A DNA stretch of 64,000 bases, from contig JBGUXP010000022.1 in assembly GCA_045222295.1 (NCBI GenBank), forward strand, positions 1 through 64,000, given 5' to 3'. The notes beneath the pieces are model-generated. The model saw nothing but the letters and a program-made list of their open reading frames with translations. It ran no database searches and was not told the origin of the DNA. Within the stretch, counting starts at the first letter, position 1; the number at the start of each line of letters is the position of its first letter. Positions 1-11,089 of the stretch are shown piece after piece. The DNA is from Colimorpha sp045222295. Lineage in GTDB: Bacteria > Bacteroidota > Bacteroidia > Bacteroidales > P3. The position numbers and the translations under genes were made by a program.

Positions 1-1153
1 CGAGGCGGTGGGAGGCGGTGCCGACTTGGAGGGTGAAGCTATCCAGGAGGCGGCCGTCGGGGCCGTAGACATCGAGGGTGGCGTCGGTGGGCAGCGGTGT
101 GTCGAAGGTGAGGGTGGCGTCGCCTGCGGTGGGGTTGGGGGTGAGGGAGAAGGGTAGAATCTCTGTTCCGGGGCCGACGATACCTTCGGTGCGATGGCGG
201 TAGTAGAACAGCTGTGGGTCGCTCCAGTCGCTCCAGACGATGGAGTGATAGGGCGAATCCATGTAGTTGCAGGCCTTGCGGATGCGCACGGTGTAGCGGC
301 CGTCGGCCATGGTGGCGGGGACGAGGCTGTCGACGAGGTGGAAGAGGGTGTCGGTCAGGGTGTCGGTGGTGTAGACAGGGCTGTCATCGGGATAGGTGTG
401 GAAGGCCAACTGGTAGAGCGAGGTGTCGCCAGGGGTCCACCGTAGGGTCACATCCCCGTCCATATTGGGTCCGACATGTGGCTTTGCCGGCTTCGGACAC
501 GGAAGGTCAAGAATGAAGAAGAACCCTCCCCATGAACCTGTTTGAACTAAGATATGATTATTTGTGTAGAATAAAACAGGAGTACCATAATAACATGTAT
601 ACGGATGAAAATACTGATATCGTAGACTACTGGTTATTCGCTCATTGTAACCTAAATAGAATGTGTCTTGAACTTGTATTTTTTTGTTAAAAAAATACAA
701 GTTGCAGGGGGTGGGAATAGGAATAGAGTCTCTGTTGCTACAAGAATTGGTTGTTCCGTAATCGAAAAACATTCTTTTGCTAAAGCAAAGGGTATTGCTG
801 TTAATAGAATCAAGGATTAAATATTTTGTGCTATCATTCGAATATTTTATCAGATAGAAAGACACACTAGACGGCAAATCAAAGATGTCGGATGTTGTGG
901 CTATTCCTAGAATGTTTACGGATGATGGAGAATAATGCATTTCACCCAGAAAACCAGAAAGTCCATATTGCCCAATACATTCTGCAATACTAATTATGGT
1001 ATCTACTGGGAGAAAAACAAAGTTGTTATAATAATCAATGTTTTTTACAACTTCAGGGTAATCGAAATAGGGATTATTAAATGGTATTGTTTCTTGTGCC
1101 TTTGCGGCCCCAAGAAAGAACATCACACTAAAGAAAAAAAATGCTTTTTTCAT
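1..1153 (-). CDS. Secreted T9SS type A sorting-domain protein (C-terminus beyond window)
   Basis: Open frame of 384 codons that runs off the left edge. It starts MKKAFFFFSVMFFLGAAKAQ, a clear signal peptide. The middle has no family I recognise and is rich in Tyr, Asn and Ser. A fibronectin-like stretch follows around residues 240-330 (VTLRWTPGDTS, then a repeat of Tyr/Asp-rich strands). The end, near the window edge, reads FSLTPNPTAGDATL...LDVYGPDGRLL, the pattern of the T9SS type A sorting domain that sends a protein across the outer membrane and to the cell surface. The first 700 nt of the gene are much more AT-rich than the last 450 nt, which suggests a mosaic gene with a foreign N-terminal part. 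The function of the passenger is unknown. Confidence 0.8.
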   Translation of the reverse strand, partial: MKKAFFFFSVMFFLGAAKAQETIPFNNPYFDYPEVVKNIDYYNNFVFLPVDTIISIAECIGQYGLSGFLGEMHYSPSSVNILGIATTSDIFDLPSSVSFYLIKYSNDSTKYLILDSINSNTLCFSKRMFFDYGTTNSCSNRDSIPIPTPCNLYFFNKKIQVQDTFYLGYNERITSSLRYQYFHPYTCYYGTPVLFYTNNHILVQTGSWGGFFFILDLPCPKPAKPHVGPNMDGDVTLRWTPGDTSLYQLAFHTYPDDSPVYTTDTLTDTLFHLVDSLVPATMADGRYTVRIRKACNYMDSPYHSIVWSDWSDPQLFYYRHRTEGIVGPGTEILPFSLTPNPTAGDATLTFDTPLPTDATLDVYGPDGRLLDSFTLQVGTASHRL

Positions 1154-1313
1154 ATTTATATTTTTTTAATTTGAAAAACAATTGGTACTCCTGTCCTTTT
1201 GCTGATTAATATTGATATTGTGGATGTTGTGTTTTCTGTGAGAATCATCTATCTTTGCAAAGGTACAGAGATATTTTGTTTTTTCAAAATTATTTTTTGG
1301 GGGTAAAAAAATC

Positions 1314-1342
1314 TTTGGGTTTGGATTTTTTTTGTATCTTTG
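1314..1342 (+). promoter_or_regulatory. Bacteroidetes-type promoter of corA
   Basis: TTTG at 1314-1317 and TATCTTTG at 1335-1342 fit the -33/-7 pattern, with a somewhat short 17-nt spacer. The start codon of corA is 60 nt downstream. A second TATCTTTG lies at 1250-1257 on the same strand and may be a tandem promoter. Confidence 0.6.
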
Positions 1343-1401
1343 CAAACTGAACCAAAAAAGTTACTCGAATGTAGAATCTTGATTTCCAAGGAGGTGTTAT
1401 T

Positions 1402-2331
1402 ATGATTGAAACGATTCAGTACAAGTCAATCCGATGGCTTGACATCACCAATCCGAGTGAGGACGACTACCGTCTGCTGTTAGACGACTATCATTTCCAC
1501 CCCTTGGACATCGAGGACTGCCGCGGCACCACCCAGCGCCCGAAGATAGACGAGTATGACGACTATTATTTCCTCATCCTTCATTTCCCCTATTTCGACA
1601 GGGACAACAAGTTTATCCGCATCCGAGAGGTGAAGATTTTCTGGGGCAAGGACTATATCATCACCGTGGGAAAGGCCCATTGGGTGGTGAAGAAGTTCTT
1701 CGACGAGATTCAGGAGGACTTGCAGGAGGGCGACGAGGAGACGCAGGAGATGATGGCCACGAGCGACCAGCTGCTCTACCACATCCTCAACCGCCTGATG
1801 CTGGAGACCAACACGCTGGTGCAGCGCGTGGGCGCCGAGGTTGACCTTATCAACTACGACATTTTCAACAAGCGTGCCCGCTCGATTATCGAGCAGATTT
1901 CGGTCACGCGACGCAATACCATCCTGCTCAATACTACCTTCAAACCTCAGCTGCGGGTGCTCCACATGTTTGAGAGCGGCGGCATCAAGGGCTTTGTCGA
2001 CCCCGAGCTCATCGACATGGAAGACTACTGGGGCAATATCTTGGACCAGTATCAGAAGATGTTCGACTCCATCGAAGATTTCGGCGAATTGATTGAGGGT
2101 TTGTCTCAGACGTTCGACTCGTTGCTGACCAACCGTACCAACGACATTATGCGCGTGCTGACCTATTTCTCGACCATCATGCTCCCCTTGACGGTGGTGG
2201 CCAGCTTGTTCGGCATGAATGTCGACTTCCCCTTCGTCACCAGTACCACTGCTTTCTGGGTTATCGTGGGTGTTATGGTGGCGATGATTGTCGCCTTGGT
2301 ATTCTTCTTCCGTAAGATGACCGGACGGTAG
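1402..2331 (+). CDS. corA: CorA-like magnesium/divalent cation transporter
   Basis: 309 residues, near the normal CorA length. A large acidic cytoplasmic N-terminal domain (about residues 1-245) is followed by two C-terminal transmembrane helices. The signature GMN is at residues 271-273 (LFGMNVDFPF), at the end of the first helix where it forms the selectivity filter in this family. The second helix covers about 284-303 and ends in a short basic tail. CorA channels are homopentamers in the inner membrane that take up Mg2+ (some homologues carry Co2+, Ni2+ or Zn2+). The gene is alone in its transcription unit, with its own promoter and a shared terminator before the convergent ExbD gene. Confidence 0.92.
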   Translation: MIETIQYKSIRWLDITNPSEDDYRLLLDDYHFHPLDIEDCRGTTQRPKIDEYDDYYFLILHFPYFDRDNKFIRIREVKIFWGKDYIITVGKAHWVVKKFFDEIQEDLQEGDEETQEMMATSDQLLYHILNRLMLETNTLVQRVGAEVDLINYDIFNKRARSIIEQISVTRRNTILLNTTFKPQLRVLHMFESGGIKGFVDPELIDMEDYWGNILDQYQKMFDSIEDFGELIEGLSQTFDSLLTNRTNDIMRVLTYFSTIMLPLTVVASLFGMNVDFPFVTSTTAFWVIVGVMVAMIVALVFFFRKMTGR

Positions 2332-2340
2332 AAGAGTTTT

Positions 2341-2372
2341 GTGGTCAGTGGTTAGTGGTTAGTTTTTAGTGG
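2341..2372. repeat. Tract of 7-bp units (GTGGTYA type)
   Basis: GTGGTCA, GTGGTTA, GTGGTTA, GTTTTTA and a partial GTGG lie head to tail just after the corA stop codon. It is one of several degenerate 7-bp tracts in the window. Confidence 0.7.
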
Positions 2373-2379
2373 AAAAAAA

Positions 2380-2405
2380 AAAGCCGCCCCCAATGGAGCG
2401 GCTTT
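2380..2405. terminator. Bidirectional intrinsic terminator
   Basis: AAAGCCGC pairs with GCGGCTTT around a 10-nt loop, with an A-run on the left and a T-rich stretch on the right. It lies between the convergent genes corA and exbD and can serve both. Confidence 0.8.
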
Positions 2406-2421
2406 CTTATGTAATGTAGCG

Positions 2422-2895
2422 TTACTTCTTGCGGTTGCCTTTGGTGGCATTGTAGAAGATTTTGAGAGCACCGGCCTTGCGGAGTTCCTGCTTGATATCG
2501 GTAATCATACCCATACGTACCTTCTGGTCGGCTTTGATAGCCGTGGTGATGAGGGGACGGTCGGCTTCGGGGCGCTGTTCGCGCTCCTGCTCGACAAAGG
2601 CGATGATGTCCGATACTTCGGAAATCTGGTCGTTGAGCTGGATACGGGGTTCAGTGCCGTATTTTTTCTGCTGGTCGAGCATGGGGACACCGACATTGAT
2701 GTAGCTCACGAGGCTCTTCTTTTCAAGTTTGGTCACTTCGGTACCTTGAGGAGGTTTAATCTGGACGTAGAGCGAGCTCTCACGCATGGTGGTAATAACC
2801 ATGAAGAAGAACAGCAGCATGAAGATAATGTCACTCATGGAGCCCATGTTGAGTGCGGGCGTCTCTTTAGCTTTTTTACCTGTAAAACGTGCCAT
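2422..2895 (-). CDS. ExbD/TolR family biopolymer transport protein
   Basis: 157 residues. One N-terminal transmembrane helix (about 18-38, SMSDIIFMLLFFFMV) carries the conserved Asp that conducts protons in ExbD, TolR and MotB. The rest is periplasmic with the usual short alpha/beta fold. It is the last of four genes on this strand: its ATG shares one base with the stop codon of the preceding ExbD paralogue (TAATG), so the two are translationally coupled. With the ExbB homologue upstream it should form a proton-driven motor that energises an outer-membrane process. No TonB or TolA is in the cluster, so the partner cannot be named. Confidence 0.88.
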   Translation of the reverse strand: MARFTGKKAKETPALNMGSMSDIIFMLLFFFMVITTMRESSLYVQIKPPQGTEVTKLEKKSLVSYINVGVPMLDQQKKYGTEPRIQLNDQISEVSDIIAFVEQEREQRPEADRPLITTAIKADQKVRMGMITDIKQELRKAGALKIFYNATKGNRKK

Positions 2896-3464
2896 TATTT
2901 ACCTCCAATCTTTGTAGGCTCGGCCTCGGAGATGGCCATGGGGATGGCGGTCTCGACGGCTTTGCGCTGTGGTTCACTAAGGTCGGCATAGTGTTTGCCG
3001 AAGCGGGTGGTAGACAGTTCGTCGCGCATTTCGTTGATGGCGGCGGTCAGCTCGTTCTGCACTTGCAGGTACATGTCATAAGAAGTACCGCGGTCGTTGC
3101 GGAGAGAGATGACGCCTTTGGAAACGTCGTAGGTGCCAAGGAGGTCGATCTGGGTCGGCTTCTTCTCGGGCATATAGGATTTGTTCTGGGGGTTGCCGAG
3201 GAATTCCTTGGCACGGTCCTTCAAGTCCTCGATACGACCGTACTCGGTGTTGAAGAGCAACCGGTCGTCCTTATTGACCATCACGACAAAGATATTGCGC
3301 TCGTGAACTTCTGGTGCCTCTGCATCCTCAGGCAGGGGAGGAGGCAGCTTACGCGCGATACCCATATCGGAGTTGATGTTGGAGACCATCAGGAAGAAGG
3401 CCAACAACAGGAACGAGATATCGGACATCGAGCTTGTATTCAGTCCAGGAGTTTTTCTAGCCAT
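2895..3464 (-). CDS. ExbD/TolR family protein, second paralogue
   Basis: 189 residues. The helix at about 12-34 (SSMSDISFLLLAFFLMV) keeps the conserved Asp. The periplasmic part is longer than in its neighbour. It has a Pro-rich stretch after the membrane (RKLPPPLPED) and a charged C-terminal extension ending in KIGGK. Two different ExbD paralogues next to one ExbB are common in Bacteroidetes and suggest a hetero-oligomeric rod in the motor. It starts 3 nt after the end of the small membrane protein gene upstream, so it is clearly part of one operon. Confidence 0.86.
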   Translation of the reverse strand: MARKTPGLNTSSMSDISFLLLAFFLMVSNINSDMGIARKLPPPLPEDAEAPEVHERNIFVVMVNKDDRLLFNTEYGRIEDLKDRAKEFLGNPQNKSYMPEKKPTQIDLLGTYDVSKGVISLRNDRGTSYDMYLQVQNELTAAINEMRDELSTTRFGKHYADLSEPQRKAVETAIPMAISEAEPTKIGGK

Positions 3465-3467
3465 ATC

Positions 3468-3944
3468 TTATTTCTTTTTTAAAGATTTAGCGACTTCGGC
3501 ATAGATGATGCAGCCGGCGGCTCCGATCACAAGGATATAGACCAGGATGCAGGCTGCGCCGATGAGTTTGGATGTGCCTTCAGTGACATTGAACTTCTCC
3601 ATCAGGGCGGGGGTCACATCGTTGCCTTTGGCGAGCAGGAAGGCTGCCAGGCAGGCCACGATGGCGACACCGAGGATGATGCAGAATCTCTTGGCGTAGC
3701 CGGGAACGCTTTTGAAACGGTCAGCCAGCTTGACACACAAGAAGACGACGATGGCGACGATAGAGAGGACAACCATGGCCACGAGAATCCAGTAGATGGT
3801 GTCGAAGAGACCACCTTTCTGGACATCGGCCAGAGTCTTCACATCGCTGCCGTTGTTCATGGCAAAGAGAATCGCGAGCAGGAAGCACACGATGGCAATG
3901 CCAAGACCAACATAGGTGATGAGTTTATCTGTTTTTTCTTTCAT
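3468..3944 (-). CDS. Small polytopic membrane protein in the ExbB/ExbD operon
   Basis: 158 residues with four hydrophobic segments at about 9-29, 48-70, 84-104 and 125-150. I do not recognise a characterised family. Its position between ExbB and the two ExbD genes, with 3 nt to the next gene, suggests a subunit or assembly factor of the same proton-driven motor. The segments contain no charged residue that would mark a second proton path, apart from short loops with Lys and Asp. The start has a good ATG, with an AT-rich repeat tract just upstream that separates it from the ExbB gene. Confidence 0.75.
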   Translation of the reverse strand: MKEKTDKLITYVGLGIAIVCFLLAILFAMNNGSDVKTLADVQKGGLFDTIYWILVAMVVLSIVAIVVFLCVKLADRFKSVPGYAKRFCIILGVAIVACLAAFLLAKGNDVTPALMEKFNVTEGTSKLIGAACILVYILVIGAAGCIIYAEVAKSLKKK

Positions 3945-3962
3945 AATGGTTTCTTTTTTTTA

Positions 3963-4004
3963 CGTTGATAAGTTTATAGGTTTATCAGTTGATAAGTTTT
4001 ATCT
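3963..4004. repeat. Degenerate GTTGATAAGTTTAT tract between motor genes
   Basis: GTTGATAAGTTTAT, AGGTTTATCA and GTTGATAAGTTTTAT follow one another in the only sizeable gap of the ExbB/ExbD operon. A related GTTGATA tract lies before clpB at 22652. Confidence 0.55.
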
Positions 4005-4022
4005 TATCGGATAAGAAAACCA

Positions 4023-4835
4023 TTATTTGTGGTACTTCACGAGGATGTCCATGAAGGAGATGCTGCCGTCTTCCATCTGGTCGACGAGGCTCTCAATCTT
4101 GGTGAGGATGTAGTTGTAGAAAATCTGAAGGATGATGGCGACGATAAGACCAAAGATGGTGGTCAACAGAGCCACTTTCATACCGCCAGCGACGACGGTC
4201 GGGCTGATGTCACCGGCGACCTCGATATCATCGAAGGCCTGCACCATTCCGACGACGGTGCCGAGGAATCCGAAGGAAGGAGCCAGGGCGATGAACAGAC
4301 CAATCCAGGTAAGGTTGTTCTCGAGGCGGGCCATCTGGACACCACCGTAGCTGGTGACGGATTTCTCAACGTTCTCCAAGCCTTGGTCGACGCGGTCGAG
4401 ACCCTGGTAGAAGATGCTGGCCACGGGGCCACGGGTGTTGCGGCAGAGTTCCTTGGCGGCCTCATAGTTGCCGGCTTTCACGTTGTCCTCAATGCCACCG
4501 AGGAGTTTTTTTACATTGGTGGTGGCCATGTTGAGATAGAGGATACGCTCGATAACGAGAGCCATACCGAAGATAAGGCAGAGGAGCACGGGGGTCATCC
4601 AGCCTGCACCACCCTGGATGTACTTTTCTTTGAGCACCTGGTGGAACGACTTGGTGGTCTCCTCGGCAGCAGCGGTGGCTTCCTCAGCGGGAGCGGCCTC
4701 TTCGGCGACCTGTTCGGTAGCCTCAGCAACCTGTTCTGTGGCTTCGGCAGCGGGTTGATCCTGTGCCTTCACGTCATTGAAGTTGGCAAATGTCAACAGT
4801 CCGACTATTGACATCAAAGCAATTACTTTTTTCAT
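4023..4835 (-). CDS. MotA/TolQ/ExbB proton channel family protein
   Basis: 270 residues. A signal-like helix at 1-24 (ending VKAQDQ) leads into an Ala/Glu/Pro-rich linker at about 25-62 with a tandem ATEQVAE heptapeptide. Three transmembrane helices follow at about 78-98, 175-198 and 215-240. The segment GFLGTVVGMVQAF and the next one, GGMKVALLTTIFGLIVAI, are typical of the ExbB/TolQ core. The cleavable signal and acidic linker are common in Bacteroidetes ExbB. It is the first gene of the four-gene operon and carries the operon promoter. The motor would sit in the inner membrane and use the proton gradient; substrates such as TonB-dependent transport or T9SS-type energisation are inference. 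Confidence 0.88.
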   Translation of the reverse strand: MKKVIALMSIVGLLTFANFNDVKAQDQPAAEATEQVAEATEQVAEEAAPAEEATAAAEETTKSFHQVLKEKYIQGGAGWMTPVLLCLIFGMALVIERILYLNMATTNVKKLLGGIEDNVKAGNYEAAKELCRNTRGPVASIFYQGLDRVDQGLENVEKSVTSYGGVQMARLENNLTWIGLFIALAPSFGFLGTVVGMVQAFDDIEVAGDISPTVVAGGMKVALLTTIFGLIVAIILQIFYNYILTKIESLVDQMEDGSISFMDILVKYHK

Positions 4836-4898
4836 GATGTTTTTAGTGTGTTGATTATTAAATTATTGATAATATTTGTTCTAATATGTTTCAATGTG

Positions 4899-4929
4899 CA
4901 AATATACACATATTTTCTAATACCGCAAA
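4899..4929 (-). promoter_or_regulatory. Consensus Bacteroidetes promoter of the ExbB/ExbD operon
   Basis: Read on the minus strand, TTTG (4929-4926) is followed after exactly 19 nt by TATATTTG (4906-4899). This is the textbook spacing and leaves a leader of about 60 nt before the ExbB start. Confidence 0.8.
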
Positions 4930-4937
4930 ATTTTCTT

Positions 4938-5921
4938 TCATTTTTTTCTGCCGACAAGGTTCTCCATGAGCTCGCGCAGAGGTGTTTTCTTTTCTTCTGG
5001 AACTTGGATGTCGTTGAGGCATTGCTGTGCTTTCTCAAATTCCTCACTAATGGCTTTATCGAGGGTGGCATGCAGTCCAATAGTGTCATAGAGTGTCATC
5101 ACTCGGCGTATTTTCTCTTCCTCATCGAAGGTGTCTTGGGGTGAGAAGAGGGTGGTGAGCTCTTTTTTCTGCTCAGGAGAGCATAGATTTAGGGCTGTTA
5201 TAGGCAGATAGCTTTTCTTGTTGTCACGGATGTCCTGCCCGGTTTTCTTGCCAAAAACGGCAGTATCACCATATCCGTCCAGTAGGTCGTCCTGTAGTTG
5301 GAAGGCAAGGCCCATGTGGATACCGAATTCGTAAAGTTTGGCGATTTCTTCTTTTGATGCACCAGCGTAAAGGGCTCCTATCTTGAGCGCTCCTGCCAGC
5401 AGCACTGCGGTCTTTTGGCGTATCATGTCCATGTAGTCATCGAGACTTACCTCCTCGAGGCTCAGTGTCTCGAAGTTCATGTCTTTCTGTTGTCCCTCGC
5501 AGACTTCGATGGCTGTCTCATTGAAGCACTGTAGGATTTCCTGCAGACGTGGCGATGGTTGGCGTAGGAAGTATCGCCAAGCCAAGGCGAACATGGTATC
5601 TCCGCTGAGAATGGCAGTATTGTCCCCCCATTTTGTATAGACTGTTGGCTGGCCGCGTCGCAGGGGCGAGCGATCCATAAGGTCGTCATGTAAGAGGGTA
5701 AAGTTGTGGAATGTCTCGATACCGAGGGCGGCACTGCGCACCTCTTCCTCTTTACCACCGAAGAGCGCATTGGCGGCCAGTAGCAGGGTGGGGCGTATAC
5801 GTTTCCCGCCCAGACGCAATGTGTAGTCGATGGGGTCGTAGAGTTCGTGTGGCTCGAAGACAAATTGCTCTTCTGCGAAAATCTCCGCCACGCGGTCAAG
5901 ATAATATTTTATATTGTTCAT
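4938..5921 (-). CDS. Polyprenyl (isoprenyl) diphosphate synthase
   Basis: 327 residues, all-alpha trans-prenyltransferase. The first Asp-rich motif DDLMD is at 79-83 followed by RRGQPT, and the second, DDLLD, is at 211-215 (FQLQDDLLDGYGD). LGGKRIRP at 37-44 binds the isopentenyl diphosphate. These residues hold the Mg2+ and the allylic diphosphate and join C5 units head to tail. The chain length cannot be settled by eye; farnesyl or geranylgeranyl diphosphate, or a longer product for menaquinone or undecaprenyl precursors, are all possible. It lies 7 nt upstream-side of a TPR gene on the same strand, so the two, and possibly valS before them, are cotranscribed. Confidence 0.9.
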   Translation of the reverse strand: MNNIKYYLDRVAEIFAEEQFVFEPHELYDPIDYTLRLGGKRIRPTLLLAANALFGGKEEEVRSAALGIETFHNFTLLHDDLMDRSPLRRGQPTVYTKWGDNTAILSGDTMFALAWRYFLRQPSPRLQEILQCFNETAIEVCEGQQKDMNFETLSLEEVSLDDYMDMIRQKTAVLLAGALKIGALYAGASKEEIAKLYEFGIHMGLAFQLQDDLLDGYGDTAVFGKKTGQDIRDNKKSYLPITALNLCSPEQKKELTTLFSPQDTFDEEEKIRRVMTLYDTIGLHATLDKAISEEFEKAQQCLNDIQVPEEKKTPLRELMENLVGRKK

Positions 5922-5928
5922 ATTATAA

Positions 5929-7037
5929 TTAATAAGCTATTCCGTGTTGTGTGCACCATTTCTGAGCCTCTTTGTGGCCTAGCTTGGCAGCGCGCTTGTA
6001 GTTGTTCTGTTCTTGTTTGTTTTTCTTCTGTTTGCCATAGAGTTCTGCAATGTGATAATAGGTCTCAGCATCCTTTTTGTTTATCTCTACGGCATGCTGG
6101 TAGCTGCGGATGGCTTTGCCGAATTCTCCCATCTCAGTATAGGTGCGGCCGATGAGGCGGAAGGCTTCGGTCTGATTGGGGGCAATGTGTGTGGCGGTGC
6201 GATAGAGCGCCAGTGCCTGGTTGTATTCGGCATTTTTGAAGTAGATATCTCCCAGGCGATTGTAGGCGTTAACGTATGTGCTGTCGTAGCGGATGACTGT
6301 TTCCAGACATTCGATGGCATTGTTTTTTTCTCCTTTGAGCAGGTATGCCCAGCCGAGGCAATAGATGAGTTTGATGGAGTTTCGTTCTTCCTTGAGGCCT
6401 TTCTTGAGGGTGGCGATGGCCAAGTCGTAGTGGTTACGGTAACAATACATAGTGCCTAGATTGAAGTAGGCGTCGATGTTCTTGGTATCGGTTTGGATGG
6501 CTTTTCGGAAGGTTTGGATGGCCTCGTTGTCGTTGCCTTTATAGAAATGGATGATACCGACGACGTTGAGCGCTCTTGCCGACAGAGGATCCTCTTTCTG
6601 TGCTTTATGAGCCCAGGTGAGGGCGTTGGTGTAGTTCTCGTCGATGCAGTAGGTCAGCGCCAATGTGGCCATGGCCGATGCGCGGAGTTTATTGTCGTCA
6701 GGTGCTGCCAATTCGATAGCTTTTTCTGCTGCTTTTTTAGCGGCAGGCCAGTCTCGAAGCTCACAATGGCATTCGGCGAGATGAGTCAAGGCTGTGGCGC
6801 TACTGTCAGCATAAGCGAGCCATCGGGCAGCCTCAGAGAAGTGCTCTAGGCGTTGCAGCAGTAGCCCTAAGCGCAGGCGTGCCTGCGCATTTGTGTCCAC
6901 AGCCTCACGGTAATAGCCGACAGCAAGGTCGTTGAGACCTTTGCTATCGGCATTGATACCTTTCTCGAGGCTTCCCTGGGCATGAATACCTAGAGACAGC
7001 GAGATAGTGGCGGTTAGTATAAGCAGTTTACGAAGCA

Positions 7038-7038
<1 letters not shown>
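5929..7038 (-). CDS. Secreted/periplasmic tetratricopeptide-repeat protein
   Basis: 369 residues: an N-terminal signal peptide (about 1-20, ending GIHAQ) followed by roughly nine TPR units through to the C-terminus (for example the consecutive units with ALNVVGIIHFYKGN, DAYFNLGTMYCYRN, NAYNRLGDIYFKNAE and EAFRLIGRTYTEMGE). TPR solenoids bind protein partners; no catalytic domain is present. The gene starts on the same base at which the valS stop ends, so it is translated from the same message as valS. No specific partner can be named. A role as an envelope scaffold is inference from the signal peptide. Confidence 0.82.
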
Positions 7039-9767
<2,729 letters not shown>

Positions 9768-9785
9768 AGATGCTTTTTCTTAAAA

Positions 9786-10430
9786 TTATTTCTTAGTGCT
9801 TTGGAGGGTTGTTTTATTTTTTGTGCTCTTTAATGAGGTCGTATTTTTTTTAGCATTTCTGCTCTCTTGATAGGTCTTTGCTTTTTGCTCCCATTTCTCG
9901 GGATTGAGGGGAATGGAGAAGCCGACACCGAAGTTCAGGCCGTTGAGTTCTTTAAATTTGGGAACAATCTCGTAGCCAACGGAGAAATGTACCATCCACA
10001 GGTTCACTACTATCGATGGAGCCATGGTGAAATAGGTGTTTGATTCACTCTCCCATGTGTTGGTGGTGGCATCGAAAAGTTTGTCCTTGGCTTTGTCAAA
10101 TCCCAGCACCAGCATTGGGCGGAAAGACACGGCACCCCAGCCGGTAACATCCTCATCGAAGTTGTATCCTATCCAGCCAAAGCGCATCGACCATGTAGGC
10201 TCGCGTTTCTCTTTGTTCGCGGTAATTACATATTCCGTACCGTCGCCGAAACCTACTGACAAGAGAGAACCGCCAGCCAACGAGAAACCATAGGGGTATC
10301 CGGGCTGATAGCTGTAGCCTATCATCTTGGACCACTGGTGTTCGATGTTAAAGAAATCTTTTCCGTTGTTCTGGGCAAAGATGGCAGCTGTCAGCGAAAG
10401 CATCGCTACCAAAAGAATACTTTTTTTCAT
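9786..10430 (-). CDS. Secreted hypothetical protein, probable small outer-membrane barrel
   Basis: 214 residues. The signal peptide is MKKSILLVAMLSLTAAIFAQ. The mature part has alternating strands rich in Tyr, Trp and Gly (WSMRFGWIGYNF, VSFRPMLVLGFDKA, YFTMAPSIVVNLWMVHFSVGYEIVP, LNFGVGFSIPL), as in small outer-membrane beta-barrels of Bacteroidetes. The last 40 residues are a low-complexity Lys/Asn/Thr/Ser tail. No family name can be given. It lies between valS and the rhomboid gene with gaps of 18 and 32 nt, so it may be cotranscribed with both. Confidence 0.7.
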   Translation of the reverse strand: MKKSILLVAMLSLTAAIFAQNNGKDFFNIEHQWSKMIGYSYQPGYPYGFSLAGGSLLSVGFGDGTEYVITANKEKREPTWSMRFGWIGYNFDEDVTGWGAVSFRPMLVLGFDKAKDKLFDATTNTWESESNTYFTMAPSIVVNLWMVHFSVGYEIVPKFKELNGLNFGVGFSIPLNPEKWEQKAKTYQESRNAKKNTTSLKSTKNKTTLQSTKK

Positions 10431-10462
10431 TATTGTTAATTTTTTGATTAATAATTTGCACT

Positions 10463-11089
10463 CTAAAATCTTGAGAATGGGTGTTTACGCCACCAGAGGA
10501 TGAGCAGGAAGCCGATGAGCATGCCACCGAGATGGGCGAAGTGGGCCACGCCGTCGTAGGAGTAGAACACACCCTGTATTATCTCGATGGCAATCATGCC
10601 GGTAATGAACCACTTTGTCTTGATGGGCATGAGAAAGTAAAGGTAGATATACTCGTTGGGAAAGGTCATGCCGAAAGCCAGCAGCAAGCCGTAGACGGCG
10701 GCCGAGGCTCCCACAGTGACGTGCAGACCAGGAATGAACGAATAGAGTATTCCCGCTCCGATACCACAGGCAAGATAATAGATGAGGAAACGTTTGGTAC
10801 CCCAGAAGTTTTCCATGGCGGCACCGAACATCCATAGGTTGAACATGTTGAAGAAGATGTGGCTGAAGTTGGCGTGCATGAACATGTAGGTCACTGGCTG
10901 CCAGAGTCGGAAACAGCCTTCGGGGTTGTATGCAGGCACATCCTGACTCCACAGAGCGAAGGCATTGCCAATGAAGATACCCTGTCTTTGCAACACATAG
11001 TCGGCAGCAAAAAACAGTGCGTTAATGATGAGTAGGTGTTTGACAGCCGGGGGGAGCAGGCTGAATCCTTGGGGTTGGTATTGTGTCAT
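10463..11089 (-). CDS. Rhomboid family intramembrane serine protease
   Basis: 208 residues with six hydrophobic helices. The rhomboid landmarks are in order: the HxxxxHxxxN-like segment MHANFSHIFFNMFNLW in helix 2, the catalytic Ser in VGASAAVYGLL in helix 4, and the catalytic His in FAHLGGMLIGF in helix 6. The Ser motif is GASA rather than the commonest GxSG, which is still seen in active members. Such proteases cut transmembrane helices of single-pass substrates in the inner membrane. The ATG overlaps the mutL stop codon (ATGA), so the two are translationally coupled. A mutL-rhomboid pairing is known in Bacteroidetes and carries no obvious functional logic. Confidence 0.92.
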   Translation of the reverse strand: MTQYQPQGFSLLPPAVKHLLIINALFFAADYVLQRQGIFIGNAFALWSQDVPAYNPEGCFRLWQPVTYMFMHANFSHIFFNMFNLWMFGAAMENFWGTKRFLIYYLACGIGAGILYSFIPGLHVTVGASAAVYGLLLAFGMTFPNEYIYLYFLMPIKTKWFITGMIAIEIIQGVFYSYDGVAHFAHLGGMLIGFLLILWWRKHPFSRF

